A stretch of 64,000 nt of DNA from Synechococcales cyanobacterium C42_A2020_086. GTDB taxonomy: Bacteria > Cyanobacteriota > Cyanobacteriia > Elainellales > Elainellaceae. The notes beneath the pieces are model-generated. The model saw only the letters and a list, made by a program, of their open reading frames with translations. It was not told the DNA's origin and made no database searches. The stretch is taken from NCBI GenBank assembly GCA_015272325.1, contig JACYLU010000008.1:1-64000 (forward strand). The letters run 5' to 3'. How positions within the stretch are numbered: the stretch's first letter is position 1; every line of letters starts with the position of its first letter. Made by a program: the position numbers and the translations under genes. This document shows, in pieces, positions 53,399-61,136 of this stretch.

Positions 53399-53578
53399 AT
53401 GTTCGTACTGTTTGAATTCGCTTTTGATCACATCGATGATGTGCTGGCGATCGTTTGCGGTCAGTTTCTCAAAGTGCTGTTTGGACGCTGGATCGATGAC
53501 TGGATGAAGCGTGCAGCCGCCCGCAAAGCTGTTCAGGACGAGCAGCCCGGTGAGCTTTGCCTTCTCCCCTCGATCTGA
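53399..53578 (+). CDS. Small protein, 59 aa, second of the cluster
   Basis: MFVLFEFAFDHIDDVLAIVC then GQFLKVLFGRWIDDWMKRAA. AAGGAGGTGAGTGTC precedes the ATG, mirroring the preceding gene. Amphipathic with acidic pairs (HIDD, WIDD) and a basic patch. Like its neighbour it starts MF and has one semi-hydrophobic helix, so the two may be distantly related. Function unknown. Confidence 0.6.
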   Translation: MFVLFEFAFDHIDDVLAIVCGQFLKVLFGRWIDDWMKRAAARKAVQDEQPGELCLLPSI

Positions 53579-53979
53579 TTTGCTTCACCACAGAGACACA
53601 GAGGGCACGGAGGAGTTGCTCTGTGTTCTCGGTGCCTCTGTGGTAAACACCCCGAGGTTTTTGGGTCATATAACCAGTTGTTTTGGATTGTTTGAAAATC
53701 TGGTAGTGAATCAGAGAAATGTGGGATCTAAATTTGCTGAGGTTTTCAGGATTGACTTACTCGAACTTGAACACGGTCAGATGAAAGACTTTTGGCAATT
53801 GTTACAAATTTTCCCACACTTCTTTAATGCGCTACCGAGTAGAGTTCTCCTCTCGCTGGTGCTAGCTGCTCTGTAAGACTCCGGCAAGCTGGGGGAGTTA
53901 GCGCCTTTCCTGATTCAAGGTTTGATTTGTTTCTAGTTTGTGTTTCGCTTCATTTTTATCTGTGATTTAGAGGTGTTTC
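53579..53979. other. Gap inside the small-gene cluster, with repeat copy 3
   Basis: Contains the 58-bp ACCACAGAG palindrome (53587-53644). An open frame continuing rightward (DLLHHRDTEGTEELLCVLGA) is translation of this repeat and is not a gene. Remainder unassigned. Confidence 0.6.
53587..53644. repeat. ACCACAGAG palindromic repeat, copy 3
   Basis: 58 bp, same length and arm sequences as the copy at 3274-3331 (ACCACAGAGACACAGAG / GTGCCTCTGTGGT). It begins 9 bp after the stop of the gene at 53399, so it could end that transcript. Confidence 0.9.
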
Positions 53980-54117
53980 ATGCTGGTATTAGAAAATGTC
54001 TGGGCAGCACTCTTCGCCGTTACCGCCATCTTTATCGGATACTATGCCGTGATCTATTTCATTGTCGTCATCGTCATGAAGCAAGGCGTTCCTCAACAAC
54101 GTCGCCCCCGGTATTAA
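53980..54117 (+). CDS. Small single-pass membrane protein, 45 aa
   Basis: MLVLENVWAALFAVTAIFIG then YYAVIYFIVVIVMKQGVPQQ and a basic tail RRPRY. Residues about 8-33 form a clear transmembrane helix, cytoplasmic tail positive. GAGGTG about 6 nt before the ATG. Third of the cluster. Unknown function; size and topology resemble regulatory membrane microproteins. Confidence 0.6.
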   Translation: MLVLENVWAALFAVTAIFIGYYAVIYFIVVIVMKQGVPQQRRPRY

Positions 54118-54153
54118 TCCTGTTCGGTAGCGACTCTCTCATCTTTGGCTTGA

Positions 54154-54208
54154 ACCACAAAGACACCAAGCCCACTAAGAAACTCTGTGTCCTCTGTGCC
54201 TCTGTGGT
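54154..54208. repeat. ACCACAGAG palindromic repeat, copy 4 (degenerate)
   Basis: ACCACAAAGACACCAAG pairs imperfectly with GTGCCTCTGTGGT; 55 bp. Lies between the 45-aa membrane protein and the 103-aa gene. Confidence 0.85.
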
Positions 54209-54257
54209 GAAAATTTCCCAACAAACCAAGCGACACATCCGCACGAAGGAGGCAACC

Positions 54258-54569
54258 ATGAAAACGCAACTCCAAAAATTTGCCTGCCCGGTCGCCCGCT
54301 ACCACGGGGTCAAAGATCCGTTCAGCCTGGAATTTAATACTCATCTCCAGTCCTTTGCCCATCAGGTGTCCCTACTGGCTTGCCTACACACGGGTGGCAA
54401 ACTCTCGACCCAGGAAACCTATCAGCAATTGCTGACCCTTTGGGACGAATTGCAGCCCTATCTATCTTTGATTGCCGATGGTGAGCAAAATTCAATGTTT
54501 GCTCAGTCCCCATTGGCACTGAGCGACTTCCTAGGCGATCGCCTCTCTTCTGCCTTTGATGCTGATTAG
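54258..54569 (+). CDS. Small soluble protein, 103 aa, DUF7219-like
   Basis: KFACPVARYHGVKDPFSLEF, NTHLQSFAHQVSLLACLHTG and GKLSTQETYQQLLTLWDELQ follow the pattern P-x-x-RYxG...LxFNxxLQxFAxxV...TGGKLSxxExY...LWxxL that I recall from small cyanobacterial DUF7219 proteins; this is from memory and should be confirmed. GGAGG 7 nt before the ATG. Followed 10 bp later by the next small gene, so an operon. Confidence 0.7.
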   Translation: MKTQLQKFACPVARYHGVKDPFSLEFNTHLQSFAHQVSLLACLHTGGKLSTQETYQQLLTLWDELQPYLSLIADGEQNSMFAQSPLALSDFLGDRLSSAFDAD

Positions 54570-54579
54570 GAGGTGCAGG

Positions 54580-54846
54580 ATGGCGACCCAATTCTCATCG
54601 CTGCGCTCCCAACTGGGCATGGCTTTGCAGCAGCGTTATCGCAGCAAGCGACTGGCATTTCATCTCTACTGCGCTCTAGCCAACCGCGAACCCCTGAAAG
54701 CTCGTCAAGAAATTCTATTGATGCTTGCTCGGAGTGCAGAGCGCTCGGCAGCAACCGATGTCATTCGCTTACTGCGTCTAAATTTGCCCTTACCCGAAGA
54801 ACCTACCTGTAGCAGTTCTCTCTGGCGACAGTTCCTGCTGTGTTAG
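54580..54846 (+). CDS. Small helical protein, 88 aa
   Basis: MATQFSSLRSQLGMALQQRY, then LAFHLYCALANREPLKARQE, ILLMLARSAERSAATDVIRL and LLCC-type end. AGGAGGTGCAGG precedes the ATG. The middle vaguely resembles ferritin-like helices (LYxALAxxExxxxRxEILLxLAxxAERxA) but lacks the metal-binding His, so I do not assign it. Last clear member of the cluster. Confidence 0.6.
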   Translation: MATQFSSLRSQLGMALQQRYRSKRLAFHLYCALANREPLKARQEILLMLARSAERSAATDVIRLLRLNLPLPEEPTCSSSLWRQFLLC

Positions 54847-55001
54847 TGGTTGAGGGGTATTGTCAAGCCGTCCATGCCGCCCTCACCGATGATGGTCGTC
54901 TACCGCTTGATGCCTCTGGATTGACGCCACAGAAACGAATGAGTGGGATTGACGATAGCTTAAAGCGAGTGTCCCAAAAGGGGAACTATCTAAGCCATTA
55001 A
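54840..55001 (+). CDS. Possible small ORF overlapping the previous gene
   Basis: A GTG overlapping the previous stop opens 53 codons (VLVVEGYCQAVHAALTDDGR, LPLDASGLTPQKRMSGIDDS). The composition is protein-like and in a different frame from the 88-aa gene. Either a coupled gene or the frameshifted tail of it. No own ribosome-binding site. Confidence 0.35.
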   Translation: MLVVEGYCQAVHAALTDDGRLPLDASGLTPQKRMSGIDDSLKRVSQKGNYLSH

Positions 55002-55026
55002 GCCAGTTGAAACGCATCCTTGGGCC

Positions 55027-55176
55027 TTTCTGATTCACCAACGCCATCACCAGGCTATCCACCACCAGTGCACGAAACTCCTCCGTTAAATCAAACGTCA
55101 AATGAGGCTCTTTGCGCGGGATAGCTTCTACCGCTTTAAGCCACCCTGCGACACCGGCGGTGAAACAGCACTTCAA
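55027..55176 (-). pseudogene. Fragment of cas1 (CRISPR integrase), C-terminal motif
   Basis: On the minus strand, EPHLTFDLTEEFRALVVDSL and VMALVNQK match the Cas1 C-terminal motif (xLxxDLxEEFRxxxVDxxVxxLVN) that holds a metal-binding acidic residue. The upstream portion (VAGWLKAVEAIPRK) is degenerate and the N-terminal two-thirds and the 3' end are missing. About 50 codons remain of an expected 330, so it is a relic. No cas2, effector genes or CRISPR repeats are found nearby. Confidence 0.7.
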
Positions 55177-55254
55177 GACATCAGCCGCAAAAACCCTGTA
55201 TCAAGAATCGGGTAGAAGTCCCTATTAAACAAGCGGTAGGTCGATTTCGCTAGA

Positions 55255-57204
55255 TTAACCGGTAGTGGCTAGATCTAGCGTGTGTTGTAATAGATCCTGC
55301 CCTTCAGGAAGTTGTCCTGTGTGAAGCCAGTGCTGGAGTTCAGCAGGGGGTTTGACTTGCTCTAGTTGCAATCGCAGCGCTTCGCCCTCCAAAATTTCGG
55401 TTTTCAGCAACGTCTGAGCCGTTTCTTCCAGAAGACTCCGGTTCGTTTGCAGAACCGACAAGGCAATATGGTGAGCACCATCGACGATTTCTTTCACTTC
55501 GCGGTCAATTTCTTCTGCAACTTTGGGACTCACAGAGCGGCGTGGGTTCGGATAGCCTTCCAAAAATTGTTGCTGAATTTTTTCAAATGCCACTGGCCCT
55601 AGGGTATCGCTCATGCCATACAGGGTTACGGCACGCTCTGCCAGATCCGTAGCTTTTTGAATATCATCGCTTGCGCCGGTGGAAACTTCGCCAAAGATCA
55701 GTTCTTCTGCCGATCGCCCCCCCAACAAGGTGGCAATTCGTCCTCGCAGTTCGCTCTCTACCATTAAAAACCGATCCTCTTCGGGCAATTGCAGGGTATA
55801 GCCCAAGGCTCCTACACCCCGCGGCACAATCGAGATTTTCTCGACTTTCCCGGCACCGGGCATCAGTGCCCCAATGAGGGCATGTCCCACTTCATGGTAG
55901 GCAACGGTCTTTTTCTCTAACTCATTTAAGACCCGCGATCGCTTCTCTAAGCCAGCCACTACTCGTTCAATCGCCTCACTAAAATCGGTCATGGTCACGG
56001 CATTTCGGTTTTGGCGGGCGGCTAGGAGGGCAGCTTCGTTCACCAAGTTAGCCAAGTCGGCTCCAACAAAGCCTGGCGTGCGGGCAGCAATTTTGTCTAA
56101 ATCCACATCTGGTGCCAGTTTCACTCGTCTGGCATGAACTTCCAGAATGGCTTTGCGTCCCACCTTATCGGGGCGATCGATTGCAATCTGGCGATCAAAG
56201 CGACCGGGACGACGCAGCGCTGGGTCTAGCACTTCTGGACGGTTGGTTGCCGCTAGGATGATGACACCCGTATTGGCGTCAAAGCCATCCATTTCAGTCA
56301 GTAGTTGATTGAGGGTTTGCTCCCGTTCATCATTGCCCCCCACAAACGGCCCTGCCGCTGCCCGCGATTTACCGAGGGCATCGAGTTCATCAATAAACAC
56401 AATGCAAGGAGCCTGCTGCTTGGCTTGTTCAAATAAGTCGCGCACCCGTGCTGCCCCAACTCCGACAAACAGTTCAATAAATTCTGAGCCAGAAATGCTA
56501 AAGAACGGAACTCCCGCTTCTCCGGCGATCGCCTTTGCCAAGAGCGTTTTACCTGTTCCGGGTGCCCCCACCAACAGCACCCCCTTGGGGATCTTGGCAC
56601 CTAGACGGGCGTAGCGATCGGCATGTTTGAGAAAATCGACAATTTCCTGTAGTTCTGCCTTTGCCTCATCAATTCCTGCGACATCTGCAAACGTAACACC
56701 CGTGTCTCCTTCTGAGTAAATCCGGGCCTTGCTTTTACCAATCGTCAGTGCTGCTGGACCGCCTTGAGAACGGTTAAACAACCATGCCCAAATGCCGAAG
56801 AAAATCAGCGGGGGCACAACCCAGCCCAAGAGGGTGCCGATCCAACCCGTGTTGCTAGGAGGCGGAGCCGCAAATTCCACGCCATGGTCCCGCAAAATCT
56901 TGGGTAAGTCCAAATCGATCGCCACGGGCGTTGTAGCAAAGATGCGTGGCGCTTCGACCTCGCCCGGTTTGGGCTTCAACTGATACTCAATCCGATTCGG
57001 ACTGACAATCGCTCGTGCCACTTGTCCGGCTTCGACCTGCTCAACAAACTCGCTGTAAGGAACTTCTGGCAGTCGCGGCCCCAAGTTGGGGAAAATCAGC
57101 AGGTTTAATAAAAATAGGGTCACTAGAAAAATCAATAGGCTTCCACCCACATCTCTGGGTTTGGGTTGCTTTTGCGATCGTTGGGTTTCAGTTTCCACGG
57201 GCAT
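55255..57204 (-). CDS. ftsH: ATP-dependent zinc metalloprotease FtsH
   Basis: 649 residues. Two TM helices (about 21-41 and 121-143) flank a periplasmic/lumenal domain. AAA module: Walker A GAPGTGKT (213-220), Walker B IVFIDELD (268-275), second region of homology [20 protein letters not shown]. Zinc protease site HEVGH (His437, His441) with the third ligand Asp in [16 protein letters not shown]. All catalytic residues are present. AGGAGG precedes the ATG. Degrades damaged membrane proteins. Cyanobacteria normally have four FtsHs; the groESL neighbourhood suggests an accessory paralogue. Confidence 0.97.
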   Translation of the reverse strand: MPVETETQRSQKQPKPRDVGGSLLIFLVTLFLLNLLIFPNLGPRLPEVPYSEFVEQVEAGQVARAIVSPNRIEYQLKPKPGEVEAPRIFATTPVAIDLDLPKILRDHGVEFAAPPPSNTGWIGTLLGWVVPPLIFFGIWAWLFNRSQGGPAALTIGKSKARIYSEGDTGVTFADVAGIDEAKAELQEIVDFLKHADRYARLGAKIPKGVLLVGAPGTGKTLLAKAIAGEAGVPFFSISGSEFIELFVGVGAARVRDLFEQAKQQAPCIVFIDELDALGKSRAAAGPFVGGNDEREQTLNQLLTEMDGFDANTGVIILAATNRPEVLDPALRRPGRFDRQIAIDRPDKVGRKAILEVHARRVKLAPDVDLDKIAARTPGFVGADLANLVNEAALLAARQNRNAVTMTDFSEAIERVVAGLEKRSRVLNELEKKTVAYHEVGHALIGALMPGAGKVEKISIVPRGVGALGYTLQLPEEDRFLMVESELRGRIATLLGGRSAEELIFGEVSTGASDDIQKATDLAERAVTLYGMSDTLGPVAFEKIQQQFLEGYPNPRRSVSPKVAEEIDREVKEIVDGAHHIALSVLQTNRSLLEETAQTLLKTEILEGEALRLQLEQVKPPAELQHWLHTGQLPEGQDLLQHTLDLATTG

Positions 57205-57540
57205 AAGCGCAACCTCCTTTCACAATCCCTCAGTTCGGAAAACCCTCAAAGGTTCAGCAGGTTCTGGACGGGAAACCCTACTTCTGTGAAGAACCCATCG
57301 AAGATTAATTCCTGCATATTTACTGATCAGAGTAGACCATACAAATCTGTAGAAAAGATGAGTACCGTGAACGGAACAATCATCTAACCAGAGCTGTGCA
57401 TCTGACCAGAGCTGTGGACCATTCCTCAGAAAGTCCTCAGATTTGATTGTCAGTTTGTTAGATGTGGGTATGGTGTCAACCTAGACACCCTTGAATGACA
57501 GCCCCAGACGTAAATTGCATATTTGGAGGATGAATACCCT
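57205..57540. promoter_or_regulatory. Divergent ftsH / groESL promoter region
   Basis: An 18-bp near-exact duplication (CATCTAACCAGAGCTGTG / CATCTGACCAGAGCTGTG) lies at 57381-57416. A hairpin GGTGTC-AACCTA-GACACC lies at 57472-57489, about 50 bp before the groES ATG. No CIRCE (TTAGCACTC-N9-GAGTGCTAA) is visible, so HrcA repression is not indicated. Confidence 0.55.
57381..57416. repeat. 18-bp tandem duplication upstream of groES
   Basis: Two adjacent 18-bp units differing at one base (CATCTAACC / CATCTGACC, then AGAGCTGTG). It is the longest unit of this class in the window. Confidence 0.9.
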
Positions 57541-57852
57541 ATGGCAACAGTTAGTTTGAATGTCTCCACGGTAAAACCCTTGGGCGATCGCTTGTTTGTC
57601 AAAGTTGCCCAGGCGGAAGAGAAAACAGCCGGAGGAATTTTGCTACCAGACACCGCCAAAGAAAAGCCTCAAGTTGGCGAAGTGGTGCAGGTTGGTCCGG
57701 GTAAGCGGGATGAGTCGGGAAATCGTATCCCGATGGAAGTCAGCGTTGGAGACAAAGTTCTCTATTCCAAGTATGCTGGCACAGACGTTAAGTTAGGCGG
57801 CGAAGATTACGTCTTACTGTCAGAAAAAGACGTACTTGCCGTTGTTGCATAG
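57541..57852 (+). CDS. groES: Co-chaperonin GroES
   Basis: 103 residues. [40 protein letters not shown] (the mobile loop that docks on GroEL) and [20 protein letters not shown]. Caps the GroEL chamber as a heptamer. Start at the ATG at 57541 with GGAGGATG about 12 nt upstream; an in-frame ATG six codons upstream contains that site and is unlikely. 67 bp before groEL. Confidence 0.97.
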   Translation: MATVSLNVSTVKPLGDRLFVKVAQAEEKTAGGILLPDTAKEKPQVGEVVQVGPGKRDESGNRIPMEVSVGDKVLYSKYAGTDVKLGGEDYVLLSEKDVLAVVA

Positions 57853-57919
57853 GAACTTCTGTTCAGTTTGCGTTTTGTCAACCCATCTACGTTCCTCGTG
57901 ATAGGAGGATGATGATCCT

Positions 57920-59554
57920 ATGGCAAAGACGATTCTGTATGACGATGTAGCCCGTCGTAGCATTGAAAAGGGCATTGATGCTCTGGCTGAAGCAGTTGCT
58001 GTCACCCTTGGACCCAAAGGACGCAACGTGGTGTTGGAGAAAAAGTACGGCGCACCGCAGATTATCAATGATGGTGTGACGATTGCGAAAGAAATTGAGC
58101 TAGAAGACCACGTGGAAAATACTGGGGTTTCTCTGCTGCGGCAAGCGGCATCGAAAACAAACGATATTGCCGGAGATGGAACGACGACTGCAACGGTACT
58201 CGCCCATGCCATGGTTAAAGAAGGCCTGCGCAACGTGGCTGCTGGTTCAAATCCGCTGCTGTTGAAGCGCGGCATTGATAAAGCGACACAGTTCATTGTG
58301 GATCGAATTCAGGAACATGCCCGTCAGGTTGAAGATTCAAAATCCATTGCTCAGGTGGCGACCATTTCTGCGGGCAATGATGCCGAAGTTGGACAGATGA
58401 TTGCCGAAGCGATGGACAAAGTCGGCAAAGAAGGGGTGATTTCCCTAGAGGAAGGGAAGTCCATGCAGACGGAATTGGAAGTCACAGAAGGGATGCGCTT
58501 TGACAAGGGCTACATTTCCCCCTACTTTGTGACCGACACAGAACGCATGGAAGCGGTTCTGGAAGAACCCTATATTCTGATTACCGATCGCAAGATCACG
58601 CTGGTGCAGGACCTCGTTCCAATTCTGGAGCAAATGGCACGGGCCGCCAAGCCACTCCTCATCATTGCCGAAGATATCGAAAAAGAAGCATTGGCAACTC
58701 TGGTCGTGAACAACATGCGGGGTGTGCTGCGTGTCTGTGCCGTCAAAGCGCCAGGGTTTGGCGATCGCCGTAAAGCCATGCTGGAAGACATCGCCGTTCT
58801 GACTAACGGTCAGGTGATCAGTGAAGACACGGGCTTGAAGCTGGAAAACGCCAAGCTGGAAATGTTGGGTCAGGCGCGTCGTGTCACTATTACTAAGGAC
58901 GACACCACGATTGTGGCTGAAGGCAATGAAAAGGCCGTTAAAGCCCGCTGCGAACAAATTCGTCGCCAAATCGAAGAAACCGACTCGTCCTACGACAAAG
59001 AAAAGCTGCAAGAACGATTGGCGAAGCTGGCAGGGGGTGTGGCAGTCATCAAAGTGGGAGCCGCAACGGAAACCGAATTGAAAGACCGCAAACTCCGACT
59101 AGAAGACGCCATCAACTCGACTAAAGCCGCTGTGGAAGAAGGGATTGTGCCCGGTGGTGGCACCACCTTTGCTCACCTTGCACCTCAACTCGAAGAATGG
59201 GCAAAGAGCAACCTCCAAGATGAACAATTGACCGGTGCGATGATTGTGGCGCGTGCCCTCTATGCACCCCTGCGTCGGATTGCGGATAACGCCGGCATGA
59301 ATGGCGCGGTGATTGCAGAACGGGTACGAGGACTCTCTTTCGATGAGGGCTATGATGCCGCCAAAGATACGTTTGTGAATATGTTTGAGGCTGGCATTGT
59401 TGACCCTGCGAAAGTGGCTCGTAGTGCCCTGCAAAACGCCGCATCGGTAGCGGGAATGGTGCTTACCACCGAGTGCATTGTCGTCGATAAACCAGAACCC
59501 AAGGAAAAAACTCCTGCTGGTGCCGGAGCAGGCGGCGGTGACTTTGACTACTGA
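57920..59554 (+). CDS. groEL: Chaperonin GroEL (Cpn60)
   Basis: 544 residues, full length. ATP site motifs [19 protein letters not shown] and [19 protein letters not shown] (with the catalytic Asp), [20 protein letters not shown], and a Gly-rich C-terminus [11 protein letters not shown]. The tail ends in the GGDFDY typical of the groESL-operon copy (GroEL1 type) of cyanobacteria, lacking the GGM repeats of E. coli GroEL. Whether it is the housekeeping or an extra copy cannot be told here, though the island context suggests an extra one. Confidence 0.97.
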   Translation: MAKTILYDDVARRSIEKGIDALAEAVAVTLGPKGRNVVLEKKYGAPQIINDGVTIAKEIELEDHVENTGVSLLRQAASKTNDIAGDGTTTATVLAHAMVKEGLRNVAAGSNPLLLKRGIDKATQFIVDRIQEHARQVEDSKSIAQVATISAGNDAEVGQMIAEAMDKVGKEGVISLEEGKSMQTELEVTEGMRFDKGYISPYFVTDTERMEAVLEEPYILITDRKITLVQDLVPILEQMARAAKPLLIIAEDIEKEALATLVVNNMRGVLRVCAVKAPGFGDRRKAMLEDIAVLTNGQVISEDTGLKLENAKLEMLGQARRVTITKDDTTIVAEGNEKAVKARCEQIRRQIEETDSSYDKEKLQERLAKLAGGVAVIKVGAATETELKDRKLRLEDAINSTKAAVEEGIVPGGGTTFAHLAPQLEEWAKSNLQDEQLTGAMIVARALYAPLRRIADNAGMNGAVIAERVRGLSFDEGYDAAKDTFVNMFEAGIVDPAKVARSALQNAASVAGMVLTTECIVVDKPEPKEKTPAGAGAGGGDFDY

Positions 59555-59597
59555 GGTAGCAACTGAAACTGGTTAGGTCACACTAACCCGATTGCTG

Positions 59598-59632
59598 AGG
59601 AGGGGATGTATCGTTTAATTGATACCCCTCCT
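59598..59632 (+). terminator. Hairpin downstream of groEL
   Basis: AGGAGGGG-ATG-TATC pairs with GATACCCCTCCT (12 bp with a 3-nt bulge). Long and stable but without a U-tract; a likely transcript end or stabiliser of the groESL mRNA. Confidence 0.6.
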
Positions 59633-59730
59633 TAAGAGTGTCTGTAAAAGTGTCTGTACCTCTGCCATTAAAAAGGGAATAAAAGTTGGTGCTGTAGGGA
59701 GCACGCCTAGTGAGAGAGGCAACCCGTTGA

Positions 59731-59777
59731 AATGTGACACTCCTAATTTCCTCTGAATTGACAGGAAGTGTCACATT
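59731..59777. repeat. 47-bp inverted repeat (AATGTGACACT arms)
   Basis: AATGTGACACT (59731-59741) and AGTGTCACATT (59767-59777) are perfect complements, with TCCT/AGGA extending the arms. The arrangement is like abutted ends of an insertion element or a small MITE-like unit. No transposase is present. Confidence 0.65.
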
Positions 59778-59966
59778 AAGCTTGACTATTGCACGGCAAG
59801 TCGATGCCCCATTTAGTCGCATTGAGCCAACACTGGGAGCTAATACTGGCGGCTGTTGCGGGTCTGGTCTTTCTCGGAGCTGCCTATCTGGGCTAAACAG
59901 CAGCAGGCTATGCCGTAGTAACGCTAAATGCTGACTGGCACGTCCCCCTGTCGCAGTTTACCTTTG

Positions 59967-60146
59967 ATCTACCTTTCCGTTGCAGTCAGTGCTGCTTGGA
60001 CAAAGGCTGATCGGGATTCCGCTACCGAGCACTGCGATGATCAAATCACAATCCCGCAATTTGGTATGGTGGAATCGCTGAATATGCTGACTGCCGCCGT
60101 TGCCATCTATGAATCTCTGCGGCAGCACTCGTGGACGGCAACCTAG
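59967..60146 (+). pseudogene. C-terminal fragment of a TrmH/SpoU-family RNA methyltransferase
   Basis: Sixty residues ending in DDQITIPQFGMVESLN, then MLTAAVAIYESLRQ, match motif 3 of SPOUT methyltransferases (IPxxGxxxSLNVSVAxxxxxYE). The SAM knot's first motifs (N-x-G and GxE) and the catalytic N-terminal half are absent. A truncated copy rather than a gene. It marks the right edge of the accessory segment. Confidence 0.7.
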
Positions 60147-60211
60147 CCGCCTTCGTGCAAGGCATTCCAGATAACGGATGCCTGCCTCCTTTGTTTCACC
60201 TGCTGTTGCCT

Positions 60212-61006
60212 ATGCCACCCCATCGTCTCCTGACCCTGCTCTCGGATTTTGGTCTCAATGATGTTTATGTTGGTGTTCTCAAGGGCGTGATTGCCCAGAT
60301 TAATCCAGCGCTGATCCCCATTGATCTAACGCACCAGATTCCACCGCAGAATATCCAGGCAGCCCAGTTTAACCTCATGAATGCCTACCCCTACTTTCCA
60401 GCAGGTACCGTGCATGTGGCGGTGGTTGATCCGGGCGTGGGAGGTGCAAGACGGGCGATTGCCGTGGAGTTGAGCGACGGGCTACTGGTCGGTCCCGATA
60501 ACGGGCTGTTCACCGGGCTGCTTGCTTCGACGGCCATCGTTCAAGCGGTGCAGCTCACAAAGCCTCAGTATTGGCGCGTGCCTGAACCGAGCAACACCTT
60601 CCATGGCCGCGATATTTTTGCGCCGGTGGGTGCTCATCTGGCCAGCGGTGTGCCAATCGCTGAGGTCGGAGAGATCATTGACCCCGAAACCTTGGTCCGT
60701 CACGCTCTCCCAGCCTGCACACCCACTCCTAATGGGTTTACCGGCAGTATTCAGCATATCGATCGCTTTGGCAACGTAATCACCAGCATTCCGGGTGAGG
60801 TGGTGTGCAACCGCCGCTGGTCGGTTCGGCTAAGGAAGCGAGTCATTCCAGGCTGCCGCACCTACGGGGATGTCAAAGTCGGAGAGCCGCTGGCGTTGGT
60901 GGGTAGTCACGGCTGGGTGGAACTGGCAGTGAATGGAGGAGATGCTCACTTTCAACTGCGGCTAACCTGGAATGATCCGGTGCAGGTGGTGATTGAAAGC
61001 GGCTGA
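60212..61006 (+). CDS. SAM hydrolase / hydroxide adenosyltransferase (DUF62)
   Basis: 264 residues. LLTLLSDFGLNDVYVGVLKG contains the catalytic Asp region; VHVAVVDPGVGGARRAIAVE, LLVGPDNGLFTGLL, SNTFHGRDIFAPVGAHLASG and IQHIDRFGNVITSIPG are all hallmarks of the fluorinase/SAM-hydroxide adenosyltransferase family. It hydrolyses SAM to adenosine and methionine using water. Start at 60212 because the fold begins six residues later. Confidence 0.9.
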   Translation: MPPHRLLTLLSDFGLNDVYVGVLKGVIAQINPALIPIDLTHQIPPQNIQAAQFNLMNAYPYFPAGTVHVAVVDPGVGGARRAIAVELSDGLLVGPDNGLFTGLLASTAIVQAVQLTKPQYWRVPEPSNTFHGRDIFAPVGAHLASGVPIAEVGEIIDPETLVRHALPACTPTPNGFTGSIQHIDRFGNVITSIPGEVVCNRRWSVRLRKRVIPGCRTYGDVKVGEPLALVGSHGWVELAVNGGDAHFQLRLTWNDPVQVVIESG

Positions 61007-61043
61007 AAGAAGAATGGGATAAGAGTGGGCAATGCCGCTTCCT

Positions 61044-61069
61044 GATCTGTAAGCCGGATCTGTAAGCCG
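61044..61069. repeat. 13-bp tandem duplication
   Basis: GATCTGTAAGCCG at 61044-61056 and 61057-61069, exact, upstream of the DUF2301 gene. Confidence 0.9.
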
Positions 61070-61136
61070 GTCGGCGGCAGGACACAGCATTCCAAACACA
61101 GTAAAGTAAGAAGAAAGCACAACTCCACCAAGGGCA

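Larger units (their letters stand above)
59555..59966. other. Gap after groEL with hairpin and inverted repeat
   Basis: Contains the groEL 3' hairpin (59598-59632) and a 47-bp inverted repeat (59731-59777). Minus-strand frames across it are not credible genes. Confidence 0.5.

Noticed and set aside
53511-53876. 121-codon plus-strand frame after the second small gene
   Set aside because: Its centre is repeat translation (HHRDTEGTEELLCVLGASVV) and its start lies inside the preceding gene.
57421-57540. CIRCE operator before groES
   Set aside because: The GGTGTC-AACCTA-GACACC hairpin is an inverted repeat but does not match TTAGCACTC-N9-GAGTGCTAA.
59583-59822. 79-codon minus-strand frame downstream of groEL
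   Set aside because: It runs across the groEL 3' hairpin and the inverted repeat; composition follows the repeats, with no start signal.
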